6,595 nucleotides of DNA. Origin: Omnitrophica WOR_2 bacterium RIFCSPLOWO2_12_FULL_51_8 (lineage in GTDB: Bacteria; Omnitrophota; Gorgyraeia; Gygaellales; Profunditerraquicolaceae). The DNA is taken from positions 1-6,595 of the forward strand of contig MHHD01000026.1 of the NCBI GenBank assembly GCA_001805895.1, written 5' to 3'. Below, one piece after another: positions 1 to 5,542 of the stretch. The position numbers were made by a program, and so were the translations under genes. The notes under the pieces are model-generated. The model saw only the letters and a program-made list of their open reading frames with translations. It ran no database searches and had not been told where the DNA came from. Every line of letters starts with the position of its first letter. The first letter of the stretch is position 1.

Positions 1-86
1 AAAGGAGGCTTCCCCCCAGCAATGAAGCACAGGGGTGGTACACTTTTCATGCTGATTTTTGGTATATTTTTAAATGCGTATTGACA
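1..86 (+). mobile_element. Probable right end of an IS21-family insertion sequence (partial)
   Basis: No gene is readable here. The stretch carries two spaced copies of a short repeat, TGGTACACTTTT at 36-47 and TGGTATATTTTT at 60-71, followed by a terminus reading GCGTATTGACA at 76-86. Repeated subterminal transposase-binding sites and a terminal CA are typical of IS21-family ends, and the wording of this stretch resembles the non-coding tail after istB. It stops exactly where recognisable ISL3 transposase sequence begins, so it was probably inserted into that gene. The istA and istB genes would lie to the left, outside the window. The family is assigned from memory of IS21 ends, so this is a moderate call. 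Confidence 0.45.
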
Positions 87-635
87 ACAATCGTATACGA
101 CAAATTCCATATCATGCAGAAGCTTAACTGGGCGGTAGATATGACCAGGAAACAAGAGCTGCGAAGGGCGAGAAAAGAAAACAACAACGAGCTGGTTGAT
201 TTGATAAACTGCCGGCAACGGTTTATCCTTTTAAGGAATAAAGGTAACCTTAGCGAAAGCCAGGCCGGTTACTTAAAAAAGCTCTGTGAAATAAACGAGC
301 CGATTTATAAAGCGATGCTTTTGAAAGAAAGCTTCCTCAGGGTTTACGATTATGAATCTCCCGAAGAAGCGCAGGGTTATCTTGAGAATTGGATCAAAGA
401 CGCCCTCTCAAGCGCCGTAGAGACCTTTAGGATTATTGCTCAAAGCTTCCACGATAAACTGCAATATATTATCAATTGGTTCAGAAAGAAAATAAGCTCG
501 GCTATATCAGAAGGGATTAACAATAAGATCAAGCGGCTTAAACGGATGGCTTACGGATACAAAGATGTAGAATACTTTAGGCTGAAAATTCACCAGCACT
601 GCGGGTTACTAAATCCCAGGAGATATGCAAGTTAA
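81..635 (+). pseudogene. ISL3-family transposase, C-terminal remnant
   Basis: This open frame encodes about 184 residues matching the C-terminal half of ISL3-family DDE transposases, which are normally around 400 residues long. Residues 4-11 carry the conserved IVYDKFHI segment, whose Asp is likely a catalytic acid. Residues 142-160 carry the family signature with SEGINNKIK and KRMAYGY, where Glu144 is the probable final catalytic Glu. The C-terminus ends naturally with a TAA stop. The N-terminal DNA-binding region and first catalytic Asp are absent. The TTG at 81 only opens the frame and overlaps the probable IS21 end, so it should not be read as a start. The product would be inactive. Truncation by a second insertion sequence fits best. 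Confidence 0.82.
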
Positions 636-648
636 TTACGAAAGAACC
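630..648 (+). repeat. Probable right terminal inverted repeat of the ISL3 element
   Basis: Immediately after the transposase stop the sequence reads GTTAATTACGAAAGAACC. ISL3-family elements commonly start with GGTTCTT or GGCTCTT-like termini, and the reverse complement here begins GGTTCTTTCG. The position, 13 bases beyond the stop codon, fits a right end. The matching left end is not in the window, so the exact boundary and the 8-bp target duplication usual for this family cannot be verified. Confidence 0.4.
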
Positions 649-664
649 AAGTTTTTGGGAGGTA

Positions 665-693
665 TTGACAAGGGGAGCGCCGGAGAGTAGAAT
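665..693 (+). promoter_or_regulatory. Sigma-70-type promoter of the pyrE operon
   Basis: A perfect -35 hexamer TTGACA (665-670) is separated by exactly 17 bases from TAGAAT (688-693), which matches the -10 consensus at five of six positions. Transcription would begin near 700-701, only two or three bases before the pyrE ATG at 703, implying a leaderless or nearly leaderless message. The only Shine-Dalgarno-like GGAG (682-685) lies 17 bases before the ATG and would not be transcribed. The promoter lies just outside the probable ISL3 terminus, so it is not obviously supplied by the element. Confidence 0.55.
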
Positions 694-702
694 AATCGTG
701 CT

Positions 703-1260
703 ATGGAGAATAATCCGGAAGCGCTGAAGCAGAGGCTGCTGGTGGTCTTGAAGCAGGAAGCGCTGAAAAAGGGGAAATTCATTTTGTCTTCGGGGAAGGC
801 CAGCAATTACTACTTAGACGGCCGCCTGATTACCCTGTCGGCGGAAGGCGCCTATTTAACGGCCAGCATCATCCTGGGGATGATTAAAGGCAGGAATATC
901 GTTGCTATCGGCGGTCCTACCATGGGCGCTGACCCCATTGCCGGGGCAGTGGCGGCATTAAGCTATCTGCGGGGCGCGCCGCTCAAGGCATTCATCGTGC
1001 GCAAGGGCGCGAAAGGCCACGGCACCCGGCGCCAGGTGGAAGGCCCGCAGTTAGCGGCAGGGGATAAGGTGCTCCTGGTGGATGATGTGGCGACTACCGG
1101 AAAGGCGCTGGTTGAGGCAAAAGAGGCGCTGGAGAAAATCGGGGTCAAGCCGGAGAGCGCGCTCGTGATTGTAGACAGAGGGGAAGGCGCCCGGGAAACC
1201 CTGGCAGAAGCCGGATTGAAATTAGAGTCGATTTTTAAAACAGCCGACCTCGGACTTTAG
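703..1260 (+). CDS. pyrE: Orotate phosphoribosyltransferase
   Basis: This cytosolic enzyme converts orotate and PRPP to orotidine 5'-monophosphate in de novo pyrimidine synthesis. The 185-residue product is of normal length. The N-terminal SSGKASNYYLDGR segment (29-41) is the substrate-binding region with a conserved Lys. Residues 100-106 (RKGAKGH) form the flexible catalytic loop with Lys101, Lys104 and His106. Residues 123-135 (VLLVDDVATTGKA) are the PRPP-binding motif of type I phosphoribosyltransferases. The ATG at 703 gives the expected N-terminal helix. No usable ribosome-binding site lies upstream, and the predicted promoter puts the transcript start almost at the ATG, so leaderless initiation is possible. 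It is the first gene of the operon, and its TAG shares one base with the next GTG. Confidence 0.95.
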   Translation: MENNPEALKQRLLVVLKQEALKKGKFILSSGKASNYYLDGRLITLSAEGAYLTASIILGMIKGRNIVAIGGPTMGADPIAGAVAALSYLRGAPLKAFIVRKGAKGHGTRRQVEGPQLAAGDKVLLVDDVATTGKALVEAKEALEKIGVKPESALVIVDRGEGARETLAEAGLKLESIFKTADLGL

Positions 1261-2504
1261 TGCAGACAAAGAAGGTAATCGTCATCGGCGCCGGCCCGGC
1301 CGGGATGATGGCGGCGATCAGGGCCGCGCAGTTAAGGCAGGAAGTAACCCTGATCGAAAAAAACCATCAACCCGGCAAAAAGCTTCTCTTAAGCGGCAAG
1401 GGCCGTTGTAACCTCACCAATCTTTGCGAGTTAGATCCCTTCTTAAATAAATTCTCTTCCGGCGGCCAATTCCTCAGGGACGCCTTTAAAAAGTTTTTTC
1501 ACCGCGACTTAATCAAATTTTTTGCCTCCGGCGGACTGAAGCTGAAAGTTGAGCGGCAGCTGCGCGTGTTCCCGGTATCGGACAGGTCCGGCAGCGTGCT
1601 GGAGGTTTTGAAAAAACAGTTGTCCGCAGAGAAGGTGAAGCTGATCTTGAAAACCGCGCTCCAGGATATTATAGTTCAGGGCGGCCGGGTAGAGGGGATT
1701 ATGCTTTCAGACGGAAAATTCCTCGCGGCGCAGCGTATTATCCTGGCTACCGGCGGCGCCTCTTACGGATTTAGCGGCTCTACCGGCGAGGGGATAAAGA
1801 TCGCCGCGGGATTAGGCCACGATATTGTCCCCCTGCGGCCCGGACTGGTGCCGCTGGAGGCGGCCGAGAAGCATATCCGGGCGCTGGAAGGCATTATTTT
1901 GAAAAATATCCGTTTAAAATTTTCTCACGGCAAAGATGAATTGTTTTCGGAGATTGGCGAGCTCCTCTTTACCGGTTTCGGGGTTTCCGGGCCCCTGGTC
2001 TTGTCTTTGAGCGGGAGGATAGTGGATTGGTTAAGCCGGGGAAGCGGGGTTTTTATGGAGGTCGACCTTAAGCCCGGCCTGAGCAAAGAGCAGCTTAACG
2101 CCCGCCTGCTCAGGGAATTTCAATTGAATTCCAAAAAGACCCTGAAAAAAACCTTGAAGGCGCTGCTGCCCCAGAGATTGATTAATTGCGTGGTCGAACT
2201 CAGCGGGATCCCGCCGGACAGGAACTGCAGCCAGGTTACCCGTCAGGAACGGGAGAAATTACTTTCACTGCTGAAGGGTTTCCGGATGCGTATATCCCGG
2301 GCCAGGCCGCTGGATGAGGCGATGATCACCTGCGGCGGCGTTAGCTTAAAAGAGATTAACCCGCGCACCATGGAGTCCCGCCGCGTCCGGGGGTTATATT
2401 TTGCCGGCGAAATGATCGACATAGACGCGGATACCGGAGGGTTCAACCTCCAGGCGGCATTCTCCACCGGCTTTCTTGCGGGAGAGGGCGCGGCGTATGG
2501 TTAA
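1260..2504 (+). CDS. HI0933/YhiN/BaiN-like FAD-dependent oxidoreductase
   Basis: The product is a 414-residue flavoprotein of the widespread HI0933 (YhiN/BaiN) family, the normal length. Residues 6-15 carry the Rossmann dinucleotide-binding motif (VIVIGAGPAG), with Glu33 at the end of the second strand positioned to bind the ribose of FAD. GKKLLLSGKGRCNLTN (40-55) is the family signature. A central GGASYGFSGSTGEG segment and the C-terminal YFAGEMIDIDADTGGFN segment complete the FAD site. Most members have no established substrate. BaiN was proposed to act on bile-acid intermediates, which should not be transferred to this organism. The start is GTG at 1260, overlapping the pyrE stop by one base (TAGTG). 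The stop overlaps the maf ATG by eight bases. The protein is probably cytosolic. Confidence 0.93.
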   Translation: MQTKKVIVIGAGPAGMMAAIRAAQLRQEVTLIEKNHQPGKKLLLSGKGRCNLTNLCELDPFLNKFSSGGQFLRDAFKKFFHRDLIKFFASGGLKLKVERQLRVFPVSDRSGSVLEVLKKQLSAEKVKLILKTALQDIIVQGGRVEGIMLSDGKFLAAQRIILATGGASYGFSGSTGEGIKIAAGLGHDIVPLRPGLVPLEAAEKHIRALEGIILKNIRLKFSHGKDELFSEIGELLFTGFGVSGPLVLSLSGRIVDWLSRGSGVFMEVDLKPGLSKEQLNARLLREFQLNSKKTLKKTLKALLPQRLINCVVELSGIPPDRNCSQVTRQEREKLLSLLKGFRMRISRARPLDEAMITCGGVSLKEINPRTMESRRVRGLYFAGEMIDIDADTGGFNLQAAFSTGFLAGEGAAYG

Positions 2505-3891
2505 AATATATCTGGCTTCGCATTCTAAGGCGCGCCGGGAATTGCTTAAAACGCTCGGCCTGAGATTCAAGGTTATCCCGGTGCGGATCAAGGAGAAAAG
2601 AAGCGCCAAAAATTTATCTTACGCGCGGTTAGTCAAGGAAAATGCCCTGGATAAAGCTATGCAGGCAGCGAAGAAGGCGCGGGACGGCATTATCATTGCC
2701 GCGGACACGGTGATGGTGCAGGGTAAAAAGATCTTCGGCAAGCCGAAAGATTTAGCCGCTGCCCGGCGGATGCTCAAGGGCCTGGCCGAAAAACCGCAGG
2801 TAGTCTATACCGGCCTGGCAGTAATAGATAAACCCCCGCACCAATTATCTAAGAAGAATAAAGGCAGAAGCAATTGGTGCGGGTGTAAAGGCCGCGGCAA
2901 GACGCTGCTGGGATGCGAGAAGACAAAAGTCTTTATGGATAAATTAAGCGACAGCGAGATAGACGATTATTTTTCCCGGGTCTCGCCCTTAGATAAGGCC
3001 GGCAGCTACGATATCCAGGGCCGCGGCGCTTTTTTCGTCCGGCGCGTCGAAGGATGTTTTTATAATGTCGTCGGCCTGCCTTTGCGCCGCCTCTACCGGA
3101 TGCTTAAAAAAATGGACAGCAAAGTTTTTCTTTTCCTACTCTCTACTTTTTTTCTTACTGGATGCTCCACCGAATATAATATCGTTACCGGCGAGGAAGA
3201 GTCGTATTATTACAGCACGGATAAAGAGGTGCAGATGGGCCAGGCTATTTCCCAGGAAGTGGAAAAGGAATATAAGCCGGCAGGCGACCCGTTGCTGCAA
3301 AAAAGGGTAGAGGACATCGGGAAAAAAATCGCGGCGGTCTGCGACCGCAAAGAGATAGATTATCATTTCTATGTGCTGGATGACGAAGAGGTGAATGCCT
3401 TCGCCCTGCCCGGCGGCTATGTTTATATCAATAAGGGGCTGATTGAAAAGGTAGCCGCTGATAACGAGCTGGCCGGGGTCATTGCTCACGAGATAGGGCA
3501 TATCGTCGCCAGGCACAGCATTAAAAAACTGCAGGCGATGCAGGGCTATTCCATCTTGAGGATCCTGCTTGCCGCCGGCGGATCCGGGGAGGCAGGTAAT
3601 GCGGCGGACCTGGCCTTTACGGAAATACTGCTGGGATATGGCAGGGAAGACGAGCTGCTGGCCGACCAGTTAGGCGCGCGTTACGCGAAGCTGGCCGGTT
3701 ATGATCCCCACGGGATGATTGATTTTTTGGAGAAGCTGCAGGAGATCAACCGCCGTAAACCCTTAAGGCCCCGCTCGTACTTTAAAACCCACCCTTATGT
3801 GCCGGACAGGATCCGGGTAGTCAAGCAGGAGCTGGGGGAAAAGATCAAATTTTCCGATTATATCAACATCGAGCAGAAAAAACATGAGTAG
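2497..3891 (+). CDS. maf: Maf nucleotide pyrophosphatase fused in frame to M48 lipoprotein protease
   Basis: The 464-codon frame joins two proteins that are usually separate. Residues 1 to about 205 are a Maf/YhdE-family nucleoside triphosphate pyrophosphatase, which hydrolyses non-canonical or m5 nucleotides to monophosphate and PPi. It shows LASHSKARRELL (6-17), IIIAADTVM with Asp70, EKTKV, and SPLDKAGSYDIQGRGA with Asp166, Lys167 and Gln174. Residues 112-131 contain a 19-residue insertion encoded by a palindromic element. The frame then passes with no stop into a lipoprotein signal peptide and an M48 zinc protease. The ATG at 2497 aligns with the Maf N-terminus; the in-frame TTG 21 bases earlier has no family support. 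It overlaps the previous gene by ATGGTTAA. Whether the cell makes one chain or two proteins cannot be decided from sequence. Confidence 0.85.
   Translation: MVKIYLASHSKARRELLKTLGLRFKVIPVRIKEKRSAKNLSYARLVKENALDKAMQAAKKARDGIIIAADTVMVQGKKIFGKPKDLAAARRMLKGLAEKPQVVYTGLAVIDKPPHQLSKKNKGRSNWCGCKGRGKTLLGCEKTKVFMDKLSDSEIDDYFSRVSPLDKAGSYDIQGRGAFFVRRVEGCFYNVVGLPLRRLYRMLKKMDSKVFLFLLSTFFLTGCSTEYNIVTGEEESYYYSTDKEVQMGQAISQEVEKEYKPAGDPLLQKRVEDIGKKIAAVCDRKEIDYHFYVLDDEEVNAFALPGGYVYINKGLIEKVAADNELAGVIAHEIGHIVARHSIKKLQAMQGYSILRILLAAGGSGEAGNAADLAFTEILLGYGREDELLADQLGARYAKLAGYDPHGMIDFLEKLQEINRRKPLRPRSYFKTHPYVPDRIRVVKQELGEKIKFSDYINIEQKKHE
2829..2889 (+). repeat. In-frame palindromic mini-insertion inside maf, flanked by TAAA
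   Basis: Perfect 12-base inverted arms, CCCGCACCAATT (2835-2846) and AATTGGTGCGGG (2872-2883), surround a 25-base centre. One further pair (2833 with 2885) beyond a single mismatch makes 14-base termini. The unit 2833-2885 is bordered by TAAA at 2829-2832 and 2886-2889, as expected for a 4-bp target duplication. One TAAA plus the 53-bp unit is 57 bp, exactly 19 codons, with no stop in the maf frame. Conceptual removal gives LAVIDKGRGKTLLGCEKTKV, a normal uninterrupted Maf segment. The added residues include the short WCGC run. No second copy was found in this window. Confidence 0.75.
3100..3891 (+). CDS. M48-family metalloprotease lipoprotein, likely internal start within the maf frame
   Basis: Initiation at the internal ATG 3100 would give a complete 263-residue zinc protease. 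Residues 1-22 form a classic lipoprotein signal: positive LKK and K, hydrophobic VFLFLLSTFFL and lipobox LTGC with Cys22. The zinc site is AHEIGHIVARH with His130, Glu131 and His134, and Glu185 of EDELLAD is the expected third ligand, followed by Asp189. The preceding FALPGGYVYINKG segment is typical of BepA/LoiP-like M48 proteins that act on outer-membrane or envelope proteins. A second ATG at 3112 keeps the hydrophobic stretch but loses most charges. No strong Shine-Dalgarno precedes 3100, and coupling to Maf translation is likely. The stop overlaps the next ATG by eight bases. The domain assignment is secure; the independent start is inferred. Confidence 0.7.
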   Translation: MLKKMDSKVFLFLLSTFFLTGCSTEYNIVTGEEESYYYSTDKEVQMGQAISQEVEKEYKPAGDPLLQKRVEDIGKKIAAVCDRKEIDYHFYVLDDEEVNAFALPGGYVYINKGLIEKVAADNELAGVIAHEIGHIVARHSIKKLQAMQGYSILRILLAAGGSGEAGNAADLAFTEILLGYGREDELLADQLGARYAKLAGYDPHGMIDFLEKLQEINRRKPLRPRSYFKTHPYVPDRIRVVKQELGEKIKFSDYINIEQKKHE

Positions 3892-4981
3892 AAGGGTATT
3901 ATTATGCCTTGCCTTGATGATGCTGGTAATTTTCCCGGGCGCGAATGCGCAAGAGCAATCTTTCCAGGATGCGGATGCGGGACAGCAGGGAGGGGTTATG
4001 CTGGATAATCCATTCGGCGTCCTGGAGTTCCTGCACTGGAACCACAGCTGGAATAATTTTAAATACCCCGGTGACAAAGAATTAAAAAAGGCCGTCCAGT
4101 TGATGAAGGAAGCGGGGGCCGGGATGGCGCGGATGGATTTTCTCTGGGATGAGATTGAGCCGCGGGAGGGAGAATTCGATTTCCGTAAATACGACCGCAT
4201 CGTGGAATTAGTCAGGGGCGCGGGGATAGAAATCTTAGGCATCCTGGATTACAGCGCCTCCTGGGCATCTCCCTCCGGCATCTGGAATCAGCCGCCGGCG
4301 GAGAATAAATTTTTTGTCAATTTTGCCGCGCAGGCGATCAGCCGCTATAAAGGCAGAATAAAATACTGGGAGATTTGGAACGAGCCGGACTCGCCCACTT
4401 ACTGGGCCGGGCAGGACGGCTTAAAAAGTTATTGCGGGCTGTTAAAGGAGGTTTATCCTGCCGCCAAGAAGGCCAATCCGGAATGTAAAATTTTAAACGG
4501 CGGGTTAGCCAACGGCATCTCCAGCGTGAACCGCATTTACGATAACGGCGCCAAGGATTATTTTGATATCCTGAACATCCATATTTTTGCCTCGCCGCTG
4601 CATTCCGGAGCGGTGGGCCGCGCCAGGGCCTATCCGCGTTTGGCGCAAAAGATCATGGCCAGGAACGGCGATGCCGCCAAAAAAATCTGGATTACCGAAA
4701 TCGGCTGCCCGGGGGTAAAGAGGGGCGTCAGGGCGGACAATTGGTGGCTGGGTGAGAATCCGACCGAGCGCCGGCAGGCGCAGTGGCTCAAAGATTCCTA
4801 CGCGGCGCTGCTGAAGAATAACGCGGTGGAAAAGATATTCTGGGCTTTCTTCCGCGATTGCGACGGGCACTGGGGCAGCGGCGTGGACTATTTCGGGCTG
4901 GTGCGCTGGGATTTTTCTAAAAAAGAGGCCTTCTTCGCCTATAGAGAGGCATACGAAGAGTGGAGGGAAGGCGGGAAGTAA
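3884..4981 (+). CDS. Exported clan GH-A glycoside hydrolase, GH39/PslG-like
   Basis: The product is 365 residues with a cleavable signal peptide: Arg-Arg, a hydrophobic run, and an ANA-Q cleavage site near residue 22, so it probably acts in the periplasm or outside the cell. The rest resembles a (beta/alpha)8 barrel of clan GH-A. YWEIWNEPD (161-169) supplies the probable acid/base Glu167 after the conserved Asn, and WITEIGCPG (269-277) the probable nucleophile Glu272. The FLWDEIEPREGEFDF segment near 86-100 is typical of GH39, GH5 and PslG-like proteins. A beta-glycosidic polysaccharide is the likely substrate, but neither the exact family nor the sugar can be fixed. The ATG overlaps the protease stop as ATGAGTAG, indicating translational coupling. 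No clear terminator follows; the stop lies one base from a convergent pseudogene. Confidence 0.85.
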   Translation: MSRRVLLCLALMMLVIFPGANAQEQSFQDADAGQQGGVMLDNPFGVLEFLHWNHSWNNFKYPGDKELKKAVQLMKEAGAGMARMDFLWDEIEPREGEFDFRKYDRIVELVRGAGIEILGILDYSASWASPSGIWNQPPAENKFFVNFAAQAISRYKGRIKYWEIWNEPDSPTYWAGQDGLKSYCGLLKEVYPAAKKANPECKILNGGLANGISSVNRIYDNGAKDYFDILNIHIFASPLHSGAVGRARAYPRLAQKIMARNGDAAKKIWITEIGCPGVKRGVRADNWWLGENPTERRQAQWLKDSYAALLKNNAVEKIFWAFFRDCDGHWGSGVDYFGLVRWDFSKKEAFFAYREAYEEWREGGK

Positions 4982-4982
4982 T

Positions 4983-5272
4983 TTATTTAAACCACCCCGC
5001 TGTTTTAACGCACACTTTAACCAGCATCAGCATCACGGGAACTTCGATCGGCACGCCGACAACTGTTGCCAACGAAGCCCCCGAAGACAATCCAAAGAGC
5101 ATCGCGCGCCCAAAGGCGCGTAAAGGAAGAGCATTTTTAGCGAATTGATCGCTACAATTACCAACGTGTGTCCGTCGTTCCCCTTCGCCAAGTGCCCCCA
5201 CACGAGAACCATTGCCGTGCAGGGAGCGATTCCCAAGAGGATACACCCGGCAATATAGGACCTGAAATATCT
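4983..5272 (-). pseudogene. ACR3-type arsenite efflux permease, degraded remnant
   Basis: Two frames of the minus strand together match the arsenite permease ACR3. The first, 5272-5105, reads through YIAGCILLGIAPCTAMVLVW and continues to VAINSLKMLFLYAPLGA, which includes the conserved cysteine-bearing transmembrane segment. The second, 5102-4983, reads LFGLSSGASLATVVG and IEVPVMLMLVKV to a natural TAA, the usual ACR3 C-terminus. Family members are about 350 residues and carry over 100 more between these blocks, so the middle was deleted with a frame change at the GCGCGCG tract near 5102-5110. The N-terminal half is also missing, with an in-frame TGA at 5275-5273. Function is lost. The family match rests on recognisable motifs and is fairly strong. 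Confidence 0.75.
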
Positions 5273-5276
5273 TCAA

Positions 5277-5306
5277 AGAAAAACCCGCAGCAGCAAATGC
5301 GGGTTT
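5277..5306 (-). terminator. Rho-independent terminator, minus strand
   Basis: Perfect 9-base arms AAACCCGCA (5281-5289) and TGCGGGTTT (5298-5306) enclose an 8-base loop. Read on the minus strand, the stem is followed by a T-rich run (TTTTTCTTT), while the plus-strand side continues CCGATCTC, so termination is expected for leftward transcripts. It lies directly upstream of the ACR3 remnant, and so marks the end of a different transcription unit brought next to the truncated permease. Confidence 0.7.
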
Positions 5307-5323
5307 CCGATCTCTCTGGCAAA

Positions 5324-5386
5324 TTAGCTTTTTGGGGCTAACCTTATAATCTGGTGCCCTTCGCATGAGGAATACCCGAAAGGCTG
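5324..5386 (-). other. Tandem RNA hairpins upstream of the leftward terminator
   Basis: On the minus strand, an 8-pair stem is formed by GCCTTTCG (5384-5377) and CGAAGGGC (5363-5356). It includes one G-U pair that exists only in minus-strand RNA; the plus strand would have a C-A mismatch. A second stem, TTAGC/GCTAA (5341-5337 with 5328-5324), follows, and the terminator at 5306-5281 comes next. Three hairpins ending in a terminator could be the 3' part of a structured small RNA or a riboswitch-like leader. No known RNA family was recognised and no protein-coding frame is convincing. Confidence 0.3.
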
Positions 5387-5389
5387 TTT

Positions 5390-5434
5390 TTAAAATATCG
5401 TATCCAATCCAAGATTACTACATTTTTTTAACAT
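5390..5434 (-). CDS. Possible 14-residue peptide with good ribosome-binding site
   Basis: On the minus strand an AGGAG (5445-5441) lies six bases before an ATG at 5434, starting the short frame MLKKCSNLGLDTIF and ending at TAA 5392-5390. The same frame stays open for another 21 codons after that stop. The fragment could therefore be a leader peptide, a gene broken by a nonsense mutation, or chance. No family was recognised. It sits between the two leftward terminators. Confidence 0.2.
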   Translation of the reverse strand: MLKKCSNLGLDTIF

Positions 5435-5450
5435 TTACTTCTCCTGTGAA

Positions 5451-5490
5451 CTAAAAAAGCAACTCCCTTTATTTGTATGGAAAGTTGCTT
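5451..5490 (-). terminator. Rho-independent terminator, minus strand
   Basis: Arms AAGCAACT (5457-5464) and AGTTGCTT (5483-5490) form an 8-pair stem around an 18-base interior. On the minus strand the hairpin is followed directly by TTTTTTAG, a good release tract; the plus strand has no T-run after the stem. It would stop transcripts coming leftward from the ORF6N gene, or from the extended -10 promoter at 5543-5548. Confidence 0.75.
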
Positions 5491-5542
5491 CTAAGTTGTC
5501 CGCCTTTACCCAAACATAACACTCCTGTGTGTACTTAAATGT

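Noticed and set aside
81..110. TTGACA at the insertion sequence end as an outward promoter
   Set aside because: No -10 hexamer occurs 16-18 bases downstream.
3136..3516. Minus-strand open frame of 126 codons inside the M48 protease
   Set aside because: It is antisense to a conserved protease domain, has no family motif, and its content is explained by the coding strand.
3763..4242. Minus-strand open frame of 159 codons across the protease/hydrolase junction
   Set aside because: It overlaps two well-supported plus-strand genes and shows no recognisable domain or ribosome-binding site.
4505..4870. Minus-strand open frame of 121 codons inside the hydrolase
   Set aside because: It is antisense to the catalytic domain with its Glu nucleophile and has no motif of its own.
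5105..5120. CGCGCC-CAAA-GGCGCG hairpin as terminator of the operon
   Set aside because: It has no T-run on the plus strand and lies at the deletion junction of the ACR3 remnant, where it is better explained as residual coding sequence.
4960..5148. Plus-strand open frame of 62 codons after the hydrolase
   Set aside because: It runs opposite to the ACR3 remnant, whose minus-strand translation shows clear family motifs.
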